Part shown: positions 13,738 to 20,912 of the stretch, piece after piece
Layout of the letters: the number at the start of each line of letters is the position of its first letter
Position numbering within the stretch: the stretch's first letter is position 1
From: Gudongella sp051744365
GTDB taxonomy: Bacteria > Bacillota > Clostridia > Tissierellales > Tissierellaceae
Assembly: GCA_051744365.1 (NCBI GenBank)
Contig: JBNJCX010000022.1
Coordinates: 1-30,557, forward strand
Length of the DNA stretch: 30,557 bases
Reading direction: 5' to 3'
The notes under the pieces: generated by a model
Database searches by the model: none
Seen by the model: only the letters and a program-made list of their open reading frames with translations
Told to the model about the DNA's origin: nothing
Translations under genes and position numbers: made by a program

Positions 13738-15132
13738 TCAATTCTTTTCCTCTTCAATACTTTTTATGGCTATCCTTAAAATCCTTCTTGATCCGGAATC
13801 AGCCACGTAATCCCTGCTTACAGCCTGTCCTGGAATCCATATTATTCCCTTGCCGTCGGCGATGATAGGCGTTATATTCCTTGTTTTTCTCGGAACTTTA
13901 TTATCAATAAAGATATCCTTTATCTTCTTTGTGCCCTTCATACCCACAGGGCTTACTCTGTCCCCGTCTCTTCTTTGTCTTATGATCAAGCTGCCCTGGA
14001 TTTTATCCTCATCAACATGTATTTCGTTTCTTGATTTTTTTTCAGGTGATTCATCTGCTTTTTCAACGATTATGACAATGCCCCATGATTTGAGGCGGTT
14101 TTCTCCATATCTCAGCTTGGCCTCTTCCAGCTTGTCCATTTGGACATGGGCGATTTGAATTATGAAGTCATTGTATGATACCTCTGCAGATAGGCCTCTC
14201 CCAATATCCAAGGATTTACCTGTAATCCCTGAACTAAAAAGATCCACAACACTCTGGAAATGAACCTCTCCGAATCCGTTGAGGTCTCCTAGAAGATTCT
14301 GTATCGCCATTCTGATAAGCCTCTTTCCAGAACCCTCATTCTCCTTGCTGAATATGTCACCTTTAAAGATTATACTATTGTTTGTACTTTTTTTCACCAC
14401 TAAATTGTACTTTTTTTCCATCTCCCGCTCCAAAATACTTAAATCGGATTGGGCAATTTCAGAAAGTCTGTACAGGGAGTCTATTATATTTGGATTGAAA
14501 TTATCCCTCAGGTAAGGCAGCAGCTCGAGTCTTATTTTATTCCTGGTGTATACGGTCTCCAGATTTGTGTGGTCCTCCACGGTATCGATGCTGTTTTCTT
14601 CAATAAAGCTCTCAATTTCACCTCTGGTTATATTAATCAACGGTCTGATTATGTCTCCGCTCTTTATGGACATTGCCCTAATTCCATCAAGGCCAGTGCC
14701 TCTTATTATCCTGTGAAGGACAGTTTCAGCCTGATCATTCTTGTTGTGTGCCACGGCAATCCTGCCTCCGCCGTTTTGTTCAAGAATATCCCTGAAGAAT
14801 CCATAACGGAGAAGACGTCCCGCCTCCTCTGATGTCATTTTGTGCTCTCTTCCATATGCTGCCATATCCACGTTGGTGGTATAGTATTGGAGCCCAAGCT
14901 CCTTTGATACAACCTCAACAAATTCCTGGTCGCGCTTTGCGAACTCACCTCTCACACCGTGATTAACATGAGCTACAAGTAGCCTGAACCCAAAATATGA
15001 CCTTAATCTGTAAAGACAGTGGATCATAGCCATGGAGTCAGGCCCTCCCGATACTGCAGCCAGTATCGTTTGAGTATCATTCAGCAAATTGTATCTTTCA
15101 ATATTATTCTTTACTGTTTCTACCATATTCAT
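13738..15132 (-). CDS. tilS: tRNA(Ile) lysidine synthetase
   Basis: Modifies the wobble cytidine of the CAU-anticodon isoleucine tRNA to lysidine, so that it reads AUA, a codon these AT-rich genes use often. The protein of about 464 residues has the PP-loop ATPase motif SGGPDS near residue 30, followed by VAHVNHGVRG and AVAHNKNDQAETVLHRIIRGTG. After these come the TilS substrate-binding middle and the C-terminal domain with RRRDGDRVSPVGMKGTKKIKDIFID. Start is uncertain: the frame opens with GTG at 15141, and three ATGs follow. AGGTGA fits the ATG at 15132 best. The gene lies just after the terminator of yabR; spoIIE, often located here, is absent. Confidence 0.94.
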   Translation of the reverse strand: MNMVETVKNNIERYNLLNDTQTILAAVSGGPDSMAMIHCLYRLRSYFGFRLLVAHVNHGVRGEFAKRDQEFVEVVSKELGLQYYTTNVDMAAYGREHKMTSEEAGRLLRYGFFRDILEQNGGGRIAVAHNKNDQAETVLHRIIRGTGLDGIRAMSIKSGDIIRPLINITRGEIESFIEENSIDTVEDHTNLETVYTRNKIRLELLPYLRDNFNPNIIDSLYRLSEIAQSDLSILEREMEKKYNLVVKKSTNNSIIFKGDIFSKENEGSGKRLIRMAIQNLLGDLNGFGEVHFQSVVDLFSSGITGKSLDIGRGLSAEVSYNDFIIQIAHVQMDKLEEAKLRYGENRLKSWGIVIIVEKADESPEKKSRNEIHVDEDKIQGSLIIRQRRDGDRVSPVGMKGTKKIKDIFIDNKVPRKTRNITPIIADGKGIIWIPGQAVSRDYVADSGSRRILRIAIKSIEEEKN

Positions 15133-15171
15133 CTTCATCACCTAATTTCCCCATGGTCAAGGAATGCTGTA

Positions 15172-15204
15172 CAAAACAGAAAAAACCGGAAAACCCGGTT
15201 TTTT
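15172..15204 (-). terminator. Rho-independent terminator of yabR
   Basis: AAAAAACCGG (15180-15189) and CCGGTTTTTT (15195-15204) pair perfectly around a 5-base loop; on the minus strand the stem runs into a T-rich tail. The stem has A/T outer arms, so it may also work on the other strand. It begins at the yabR stop codon. Confidence 0.8.
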
Positions 15205-15625
15205 AGTCGTTGTTGCTGGTTTTTTTGCCTTTTACTCCATAGCTTTTTTTACCATCTTTGGTTTTTATCTGCTCCATCTTTTCACTGCTGTCCTTCATAT
15301 AGCTGTTCAGCATATCTTCGAAAGACATGTTTTTTTGCCTGTCATCCTGCTTGGACCAGTCTATTTCCACTGGCTTGCTGGTTTTGGGCTTTGCCTGCCT
15401 AACTGACAGACTGATCTTGCCATCTGCAGAAATTGATAAAACCTTAACCTTTATTTTCTGATCTTTTTTTAAGTAATCAGTTACTTTTTCTACATAGTCG
15501 TGGGATACCTCCGATATATGTACCAGTCCACTTTTCCCCTCTGGCAATTGCACAAAAGCTCCGAAATTTGTAATTCCTGTTACAGTACCCTCAACTATTT
15601 CTCCTACTGAAACTGACATAGACAA
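15203..15625 (-). CDS. yabR: S1-domain RNA-binding protein (YabR-like)
   Basis: Small RNA-binding protein of the YabR/general stress protein 13 type. The 140-residue protein has one S1 domain (about 6-75): VGEIVEGTVTGITNFGAFVQ, then GKSGLVHISEVSHDYVEKV and IKVKVLSISADGKISLSVRQA. This is followed by a basic, low-complexity tail rich in Lys and Ser, ending KKSYGVKGKKTSNND. YabR is thought to bind the ribosome or RNA; the precise role is not settled. A TTG start lies 6-7 bases after GGAGG; an ATG two codons later is further from it. It has its own near-consensus promoter overlapping the end of divIC. Confidence 0.9.
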   Translation of the reverse strand: MSMSVSVGEIVEGTVTGITNFGAFVQLPEGKSGLVHISEVSHDYVEKVTDYLKKDQKIKVKVLSISADGKISLSVRQAKPKTSKPVEIDWSKQDDRQKNMSFEDMLNSYMKDSSEKMEQIKTKDGKKSYGVKGKKTSNND

Positions 15626-15658
15626 TTTACTCCTCCTTAAAAAATTTGGTATGGTTCA

Positions 15659-15687
15659 AGTATATATTACTAAAGGACCCCTGTCAA
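15659..15687 (-). promoter_or_regulatory. Near-consensus sigma-A promoter of yabR
   Basis: Minus strand TTGACA, 17 bases, TATACT. The -35 box abuts the TGA stop codon of divIC (15688-15690). Best sigma-A match seen in the window. Confidence 0.8.
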
Positions 15688-16020
15688 TCAGTTATCATTG
15701 TTAAAAACATCAAGTGAATCATTCCCTGTGTTACTCTTGTCGATATATATGATTTCCCTTGGCTTGACCATTCCAAGATTATCCCTTGCTACCTTCTCAA
15801 TAAACTCAAGAGTTCCGCTTTTTCCGATTTCTTCATTGAGGGATTTTATGTCCCTTTCGAGATTCGAAATTTCAGTTTCCACTGAAACCCTTCTGCTCTC
15901 GAGGTTATTCATAAGCTTTCTTTGATGATTCATAACAAAGCCCACATAAACAACAAGAAAAATCAAGAAAACATGTATTATTCTTATACCTTTTCTCTTT
16001 ACTGTTTTTTTGCCGGCCAT
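15688..16020 (-). CDS. divIC: Septum formation initiator, DivIC/FtsB family
   Basis: Bitopic division protein that bridges the cell-wall synthases of the septum with DivIB/FtsL partners. The protein of about 110 residues has a basic cytoplasmic start (AGKKTVKRKG), one membrane helix (IIHVFLIFLVVYVGFV), then an extracytoplasmic coiled coil (LESRRVSVETEISNLERDIK) and the family close GTLEFIEKVARDNLGMVKP with YIDK. A further upstream ATG gives 114 residues, but it has no spaced ribosome site; the ATG at 16018-16020 follows GGTGAT. In spore formers yabP and yabQ usually lie just upstream; here a 71-97-base gap replaces them. Confidence 0.9.
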   Translation of the reverse strand: MAGKKTVKRKGIRIIHVFLIFLVVYVGFVMNHQRKLMNNLESRRVSVETEISNLERDIKSLNEEIGKSGTLEFIEKVARDNLGMVKPREIIYIDKSNTGNDSLDVFNNDN

Positions 16021-16103
16021 ATGAATCACCATCCTCTATATTGAAATCATTTCACATACATTGATTATCTCATTATCTATTGTATTTTTCAAGCTCTATG
16101 TGA

Positions 16104-16346
16104 TTAATCAAGGGATTTATACATCTCATGGGCTGCATCCTTCCTTACGTTGTCCTTTACATCCACTACTTCAATATTCATTTCTCCGCTGCCGAATCTT
16201 ATAGTCAGCTTGTCTCCAACACTTACATTGTCTCCAGCCTTTGCTGGCCTTCCGTTAATTGTTACCTTTCCCTGATCACAGGCGTCCTTTGCGACGGTTC
16301 TTCTTTTTATTATCCTTGCAGTTTTGAGAAATTTATCCAATCTCAT
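16104..16346 (-). CDS. yabO: S4-domain RNA-binding protein (YabO/RqcP)
   Basis: Small S4-domain protein; in Bacillus subtilis the equivalent, RqcP, works with RqcH on stalled 50S subunits to add alanine tails. The 80-residue protein opens MRLDKFLKTARIIKRRTVAKDAC, has VTINGRPAKAGDNVSVGD and GEMNIEVVDV, covering almost its whole length with the S4 fold. A GGAGGG ribosome site precedes the ATG by six bases. It follows the hup terminator, so it needs its own promoter or read-through; a 13-bp tandem repeat with two TATAAA boxes lies between them. The RqcP role is inferred by family and gene position. Confidence 0.92.
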   Translation of the reverse strand: MRLDKFLKTARIIKRRTVAKDACDQGKVTINGRPAKAGDNVSVGDKLTIRFGSGEMNIEVVDVKDNVRKDAAHEMYKSLD

Positions 16347-16360
16347 ACATATCCCTCCAT

Positions 16361-16386
16361 TTTATACAACAAGTTTATACAACAAG
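16361..16386. repeat. Exact 13-bp tandem repeat before yabO
   Basis: TTTATACAACAAG occurs twice in direct succession (16361-16373, 16374-16386). On the minus strand each unit reads CTTGTTGTATAAA, so the repeat doubles a TATAAA -10-like box directly upstream of the yabO ribosome site. Confidence 0.75.
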
Positions 16387-16387
16387 A

Positions 16388-16419
16388 TTAAAAAAAATCA
16401 GGTCAAAGACCTGATTTTT
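16388..16419 (-). terminator. Rho-independent terminator of hup
   Basis: AAAAATCAGGTC (16393-16404) and its exact complement (16408-16419) enclose an AAA loop; on the minus strand a run of eight T follows. It begins at the hup stop codon. Confidence 0.88.
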
Positions 16420-16420
16420 A

Positions 16421-16717
16421 TTATTTCTTCTTACCTTTTTTTACGTTTACACTTTCTTTAAGTGCTTTTCCTGCTTTGAATACAGGTGCTTTTGACGCTG
16501 GAATTTTAATGACTTCTTCTGGGTTTCTTGGGTTTCTTCCCTCTCTGGCTTTTCTTTCTCTAACCTCGAAAGTTCCGAATCCTACCAATTGTACTTTGTT
16601 TCCTGCTGCCAATGATTCTTCAACTGATCCCATGAATGCGTTTAGTGCTGCTTCTGCATCCTTCTTGGTAAGATTGCTTTTCTCCGCGATACTTGCAATA
16701 AGTTCTGCTTTGTTCAT
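16421..16717 (-). CDS. hup: HU-family nucleoid DNA-binding protein
   Basis: Abundant histone-like protein that bends and compacts DNA. The 98-residue sequence is a complete HU: MNKAELIASIAEKSNLTKKDAE, the GFGTFEVRERKAREGRNPRN signature with the beta-arm and PASKAPVFKAGKALKE. A short lysine-rich tail (VKKGKKK) extends beyond the usual 90 residues. GGGAGG precedes the start by about 9 bases. It has a strong terminator of its own, consistent with high separate expression within the yabN-hup-yabO cluster. The promoter is not obvious in the 48-base gap after yabN. Confidence 0.96.
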   Translation of the reverse strand: MNKAELIASIAEKSNLTKKDAEAALNAFMGSVEESLAAGNKVQLVGFGTFEVRERKAREGRNPRNPEEVIKIPASKAPVFKAGKALKESVNVKKGKKK

Positions 16718-16765
16718 TAATAATTCCTCCCTTGTTTTTATTTTCTAGAAATACTAACCACATTA

Positions 16766-18241
16766 TTAGTCCTGGTTCTCTCCATTCTCCCGGAGCTTCA
16801 CCTTGTCCCAGAGGCTATCCATTTCCTCCAAGGTCATTTCTTCCATAACTATACCCATTCTATCTGCCATGTATTCCATTTCCTCTAATCTTTTTGTGAA
16901 TTTTTCAATGGTTCTGCCTAATGCAACCTCGGGATTGACTTCTAAAAATCTGGATAGGTTCACAGCAGCAAACAATAAATCACCTATTTCACTTTCAACG
17001 AGCAAGCTTCCTGGTCCATGTATTGATGCAGCTTCAAGCACTTCTGCCAGTTCCTCACTAATCTTGTCAGAGGAGCCTTCAATACTGTCCCAGTCAAATC
17101 CAATATCTGCTGCCCTCTCCTGAATTTTATAGCTTCGAAGGAGTGCAGGCAATCTTGGAATATTTCTTAATCTCTCTGAAAGCGTGGTAATATTCCTATT
17201 TGCATACTTTATCTTATTCCAATTATATACTACTTCTTTGGAATTATCCACATTTTTTTCAAAAAAAACGTGTGGATGTCTAGTAATTAACTTGTTTGCG
17301 AGGGAACTTGTCACCTGAATTGGGTTAAAATCACCATTTTCGTGTCCGATTTGAGCGTGAAACACCACCTGAAGCAGCAAATCGCCCAATTCTTCAACTA
17401 TATGTTCCGGGTCTTCATCCTCAAGAGCCTCAACAAGTTCATATGCCTCCTCGAGAATCGCTCCTCTTATACTTAAATGATCCTGCTCCCTGTCCCATGG
17501 ACAGCCGTCCTCTCCTCTTAGTCTTTTCATGATGTCCTGAATATCGTTGAAGTCATAGAGCTTATGCTCATTCTTATCAAGCCTTGGAACAAAAAGACTT
17601 GTCAGGGAGCCTATGTGCTCTGACCTGTCTATCTCATGCAGCGGGATTCTCTCAACTATCTCTTTTTCTTCCATGCCACCGTTGTGTATAAGGATTACTC
17701 CATACTCCGAGGGAAGTATATCCATAAGAACCAGCTTCGTTTCAGACATAACTCTGCTGTTGTATACCTGTGTAAAAATCTGATGAGAGTTTATATCGAT
17801 TCTGGATCTCTCAAGTCCTATCCCATCAAGGACCTTCAAGCCCTCAACAGGGTCTGCTCCGGCTATTTCCAGTATCGGCTCGATAAAGCTCATTCCGGAT
17901 ACAATTTCAATTTTATATTCATCCTGCTCCAGGAGCATCCTCACAGTGTGTTCTGCAACCATGGGGTTGCCTGGTACAAAGTAGTTTATATCACCATGGG
18001 TTTTTGCAGCTGAGGTAAGCTCTGAAACAATGCTCTCGTAAACCTTCTCAAAACTCTCTTTAGTATCGTACAATTTATCAAAAGCAGTATATTCAATTCC
18101 AATCTCCTTCATATACTCCACTGATGGATGTCTTTCAGTTCTCAGATAGTTAGGTTTGCCACTTTCCATTCTCCTTATTGCTCCAAGGGTAAGATCGTCT
18201 ATATTTCCGGGCCCCAGGCCCACAACAAATATTCTGCTCAT
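16766..18241 (-). CDS. yabN: YabN: tetrapyrrole-methylase-like domain fused to MazG pyrophosphohydrolase
   Basis: Two-domain protein of 491 residues. The N-terminal part (about 1-215) resembles tetrapyrrole/SAM methyltransferases, opening MSRIFVVGLGPGNIDDLTLG. The C-terminal part is MazG, with RLRGEDGCPWDREQDH, the acidic EEAYELVEALEDEDPEHIVEELGD nucleotide-binding helices shown in shorter form, and a second MazG repeat (SEELAEVLEA). MazG hydrolyses NTPs or (d)NTPs to monophosphates and may clean damaged nucleotides. The role of the methylase domain is unknown. The start at 18239-18241 has AAGGAG 6 bases upstream overlapping the spoVB stop; an in-frame ATG seven codons earlier overlaps spoVB and is rejected. 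Confidence 0.93.
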   Translation of the reverse strand: MSRIFVVGLGPGNIDDLTLGAIRRMESGKPNYLRTERHPSVEYMKEIGIEYTAFDKLYDTKESFEKVYESIVSELTSAAKTHGDINYFVPGNPMVAEHTVRMLLEQDEYKIEIVSGMSFIEPILEIAGADPVEGLKVLDGIGLERSRIDINSHQIFTQVYNSRVMSETKLVLMDILPSEYGVILIHNGGMEEKEIVERIPLHEIDRSEHIGSLTSLFVPRLDKNEHKLYDFNDIQDIMKRLRGEDGCPWDREQDHLSIRGAILEEAYELVEALEDEDPEHIVEELGDLLLQVVFHAQIGHENGDFNPIQVTSSLANKLITRHPHVFFEKNVDNSKEVVYNWNKIKYANRNITTLSERLRNIPRLPALLRSYKIQERAADIGFDWDSIEGSSDKISEELAEVLEAASIHGPGSLLVESEIGDLLFAAVNLSRFLEVNPEVALGRTIEKFTKRLEEMEYMADRMGIVMEEMTLEEMDSLWDKVKLRENGENQD

Positions 18242-18252
18242 AGTATTCTCCT

Positions 18253-19863
18253 TTAAGACCATTTGTCAAATCTCTTAACTATCTTTCTTAGCTTGTCACC
18301 TTTTGGCATAAGATCAAGATCTTCATCTGTCAGTGTTCCCGTAATCAGCAATAATACTGCGTATACCACTACGCCAAGAAGTACAGCTACAAGTGTCGCA
18401 GGCCTTCCACCCATAGGTCCCGCAAGGACCATATAGGAAATTCTTGCGATAATTCCCATTCCTACTGCTGAAATCAATGGTTTCAAGAGTATTCCACCAA
18501 GATTTAATTTGGCTTTGGCAACATATATCACATACCATAGATTCAAAGTTGCTGCTATTGCATAAGCTGCTACAGTACTTATTGCTGCACCCTTTATGTT
18601 TATGGCGGGTATGCCTGTCAGTACATATGTAAGTATTATCTTTGCTATAGCTCCTAAAAAGAGGTTCCTGACTGGTACAAATGGTTTTCCCAAGCCCTGA
18701 AGTATGGCCGTAAGTGCCTGTACAAGGGTAAGAAAGATTACTCCCAGTGACAAGTATGCCAGAATATTTCCCACGCTGGCAATGGCTTCCGGTGGATTAT
18801 TGTAGTAGAGCAGCGCCACTATTGGTGTTGACAGAACAAACAATCCAATGGCTGAAGGTAGACCTATTAGCAGAGTCATCCTTATTCCGCTTGATATAAG
18901 ATCACTGGTTTCCTTTTTTGAATTTCTTGCACTGGCATTTGCTATTGCAGGCACAAGACTCATGGATATGGCTATTGAGAATACCTGAGGCAGGTTTACA
19001 AGGGTCTGTGCCATACCCTTTAATTCTCCATATAGTGAATTCGCCTCAGCTGCCGTATAATTTATTGACTGCAGTCTTCTTAAAACCAGTGCCGCATCTA
19101 TCGTATCCATGATCGGTGCAATTGCAGCGCCAATTGTTATTGGTATTGCTATAAGAAGAAGGTCTTTTGCAATTTCTCCTACTGAATAATGACGCACAAC
19201 TGTACTCTGTGCAATCTCTTCCATTATGGCTGTTCTTCTCTTGAAATAAATAAACGCTATGATTGCAAGACCCATGATGGCCCCCATGGACCCTCCAAAG
19301 GAAGCTCCACCAGCTGCTATTGGGATTCCCTTGTCAAGGAGGAGGTATGTCAGTCCAAGTCCTGTGATTACTCTAAACAGCTGCTCAGTTATCTGTGAAA
19401 GTGCAGTTGGAAGCATGCTCTGTCTTCCTTGGAAAAATCCTCTGAATGCAGACATTATTGGCACAAAAAACAGGGCGGGTACCAATGCTATCAACGCATA
19501 ATACGCATTGACATTTCCCAGGTAGTTTACTATGTGTTTTGCTCCGAACGCTATGACCATAGCTGTTAACAAACCCAATCCTATAAGACCAAACAGAGCT
19601 ACCTGGAAAACCTTGTGAGCACCTGCATAGTCTCCTTGAGCACGTTTTTCAGAAACAAGCTTTGCTATTGCAACAGGCACTCCTGCAGTTGAAATGGTTA
19701 ATAGCAGCACATAAAATGGGTATGCAGTCTGATAGTACCCCAATCCTTCTGATTTAATTATATTGGAAAGGGGAATCCTGTAAATGGCTCCCAGAATCTT
19801 TACAAGAATTCCTGCCATCCCCAATATTGCAGCCCCTCTTAAAAAGCTATGTCCCTTAGGCAT
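18253..19863 (-). CDS. spoVB: SpoVB/YabM-like MOP-superfamily flippase
   Basis: Polytopic membrane protein of 536 residues with about 14 helices, of the polysaccharide-transport (PST/MurJ-like) branch of the MOP superfamily. It opens HSFLRGAAILGMAGILVKILGAIYRIPL followed by GLGYYQTAYPFYVLLLTIST, a pattern shared by SpoVB, YtgP and MurJ-type proteins. It probably flips lipid-linked wall precursors. In Bacillus SpoVB acts in spore cortex formation; here the neighbouring sporulation genes are missing, so a vegetative wall role is as likely. GGAGG precedes the ATG. It is followed directly by yabN, whose ribosome site overlaps its stop codon. Confidence 0.9.
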   Translation of the reverse strand: MPKGHSFLRGAAILGMAGILVKILGAIYRIPLSNIIKSEGLGYYQTAYPFYVLLLTISTAGVPVAIAKLVSEKRAQGDYAGAHKVFQVALFGLIGLGLLTAMVIAFGAKHIVNYLGNVNAYYALIALVPALFFVPIMSAFRGFFQGRQSMLPTALSQITEQLFRVITGLGLTYLLLDKGIPIAAGGASFGGSMGAIMGLAIIAFIYFKRRTAIMEEIAQSTVVRHYSVGEIAKDLLLIAIPITIGAAIAPIMDTIDAALVLRRLQSINYTAAEANSLYGELKGMAQTLVNLPQVFSIAISMSLVPAIANASARNSKKETSDLISSGIRMTLLIGLPSAIGLFVLSTPIVALLYYNNPPEAIASVGNILAYLSLGVIFLTLVQALTAILQGLGKPFVPVRNLFLGAIAKIILTYVLTGIPAINIKGAAISTVAAYAIAATLNLWYVIYVAKAKLNLGGILLKPLISAVGMGIIARISYMVLAGPMGGRPATLVAVLLGVVVYAVLLLITGTLTDEDLDLMPKGDKLRKIVKRFDKWS

Positions 19864-19891
19864 TCCTATTTTCCTCCTGTGTCATATCGTG

Positions 19892-19921
19892 AATAATGGA
19901 TTGTTTCAAATATCCATTATT
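19892..19921 (-). other. AT-rich hairpin between prsA and spoVB
   Basis: AATAATGGAT (19892-19901) and its exact complement (19912-19921) frame a 10-base loop and touch the prsA stop codon. There is no U-run, so it may be a weak terminator or an mRNA-processing/stabilising structure. Confidence 0.45.
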
Positions 19922-20847
19922 TATTGTTCCAGATAGTTAATGATTGTAGCCTCATCCCTAAGAGACTGGACGTATTCATAATAAGCCTGTTCATTAATCA
20001 TTGTTACAATCTTGTCCTGAAGCTCCTCAAAGCTTTCCATTCTATCCTGTACCTTTATTACATGGTAGCCGACTTCTGTTTTTACAGCCTCACTGATTTC
20101 GCCTTCCTCCAGCTGGAATACAACCTCCTCAAACTCAGGTATCATCTGTCCCTTTCCAAAGTAACCCAGATTACCTCCGTTTACTGCAGATATGCTATCC
20201 AAGGATTCAACCTTTGCAACCTCTGCAAAATCCTCTCCTTCATTCAGTCTGTTAATAATATCAAGAGCCTCTTCTTCGGTTCCAAGAAGTATGTGGCTGG
20301 CATTTACCTCCACAAGGCTTTCTCTGTTCTCATCATAATAGGCCATGGCATCTTCATCGCTTACTGTCAAGTTGCCTACAAAATCTTCCTTATGCTTTTT
20401 GCCAAGCAATTCCTTCTTCATGTTATCCACAAAGTATTCCTCTGAAAGGTTGTTGGATTCCAAAAACTGTTGATAGCTTTCCTCGCCGCCTATGGATTCC
20501 TTGTATTCGTCTATATATTGTTGCAGCTCCTCATCTGTTGTTTCAATTCCCTTCGTTTCGCTGTCAACCTGGATCAGCCTTTCCATAATAAGCTTTTGAA
20601 GAATACTATCTTCCAGACTTTCTCCCATTGTTTTTCCGTCGATACCCTCCTGGTCAAGGGCTCCTTCCCCAAGCTGCCTTTCATAGAGATCCTTGTAGAC
20701 CTGGAAGTCCTTGTCAAACTGCTCCTGGGTTATTCCGTGCCCATCCACTTCAGCAACAATGCCTTCTTTGTCTCCTGTGCATCCGGAAAGCACTATTGAT
20801 ACCACCATTATTATCATAATAAGTTTTAACGTCTTATGTTGTTTCAA
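19921..20847 (-). CDS. prsA: Foldase lipoprotein, PrsA/SurA-type peptidyl-prolyl isomerase
   Basis: Membrane-anchored extracytoplasmic chaperone that helps secreted proteins fold. The 308-residue precursor has a lipoprotein signal: basic start, hydrophobic stretch LIMIIMVVSIV, and the lipobox LSGC with Cys23 as anchor. It then has a SurA-like helical N domain and a parvulin domain (VNASHILLGTEEEA, NGGNLGYFGKGQMIPEFEE, VGYHVIKV). The TTG at 20845-20847 follows AAAGGA by 8 bases; an ATG nine bases upstream would overlap that ribosome site. Its likely promoter lies on the mfd stop codon. Confidence 0.92.
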   Translation of the reverse strand: MKQHKTLKLIMIIMVVSIVLSGCTGDKEGIVAEVDGHGITQEQFDKDFQVYKDLYERQLGEGALDQEGIDGKTMGESLEDSILQKLIMERLIQVDSETKGIETTDEELQQYIDEYKESIGGEESYQQFLESNNLSEEYFVDNMKKELLGKKHKEDFVGNLTVSDEDAMAYYDENRESLVEVNASHILLGTEEEALDIINRLNEGEDFAEVAKVESLDSISAVNGGNLGYFGKGQMIPEFEEVVFQLEEGEISEAVKTEVGYHVIKVQDRMESFEELQDKIVTMINEQAYYEYVQSLRDEATIINYLEQ

Positions 20848-20884
20848 TAAAAACATCCTTTCTGAAATCAGTTAATTTATTTAC

Positions 20885-20912
20885 ATTATACACTATTACC
20901 CAGTTGAGTGAA
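20885..20912 (-). promoter_or_regulatory. Possible promoter of prsA
   Basis: Minus strand TTCACT, 16 bases, TATAAT. The -10 box contains the mfd TAA stop (20886-20888). The -35 matches four of six consensus bases. Confidence 0.5.
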
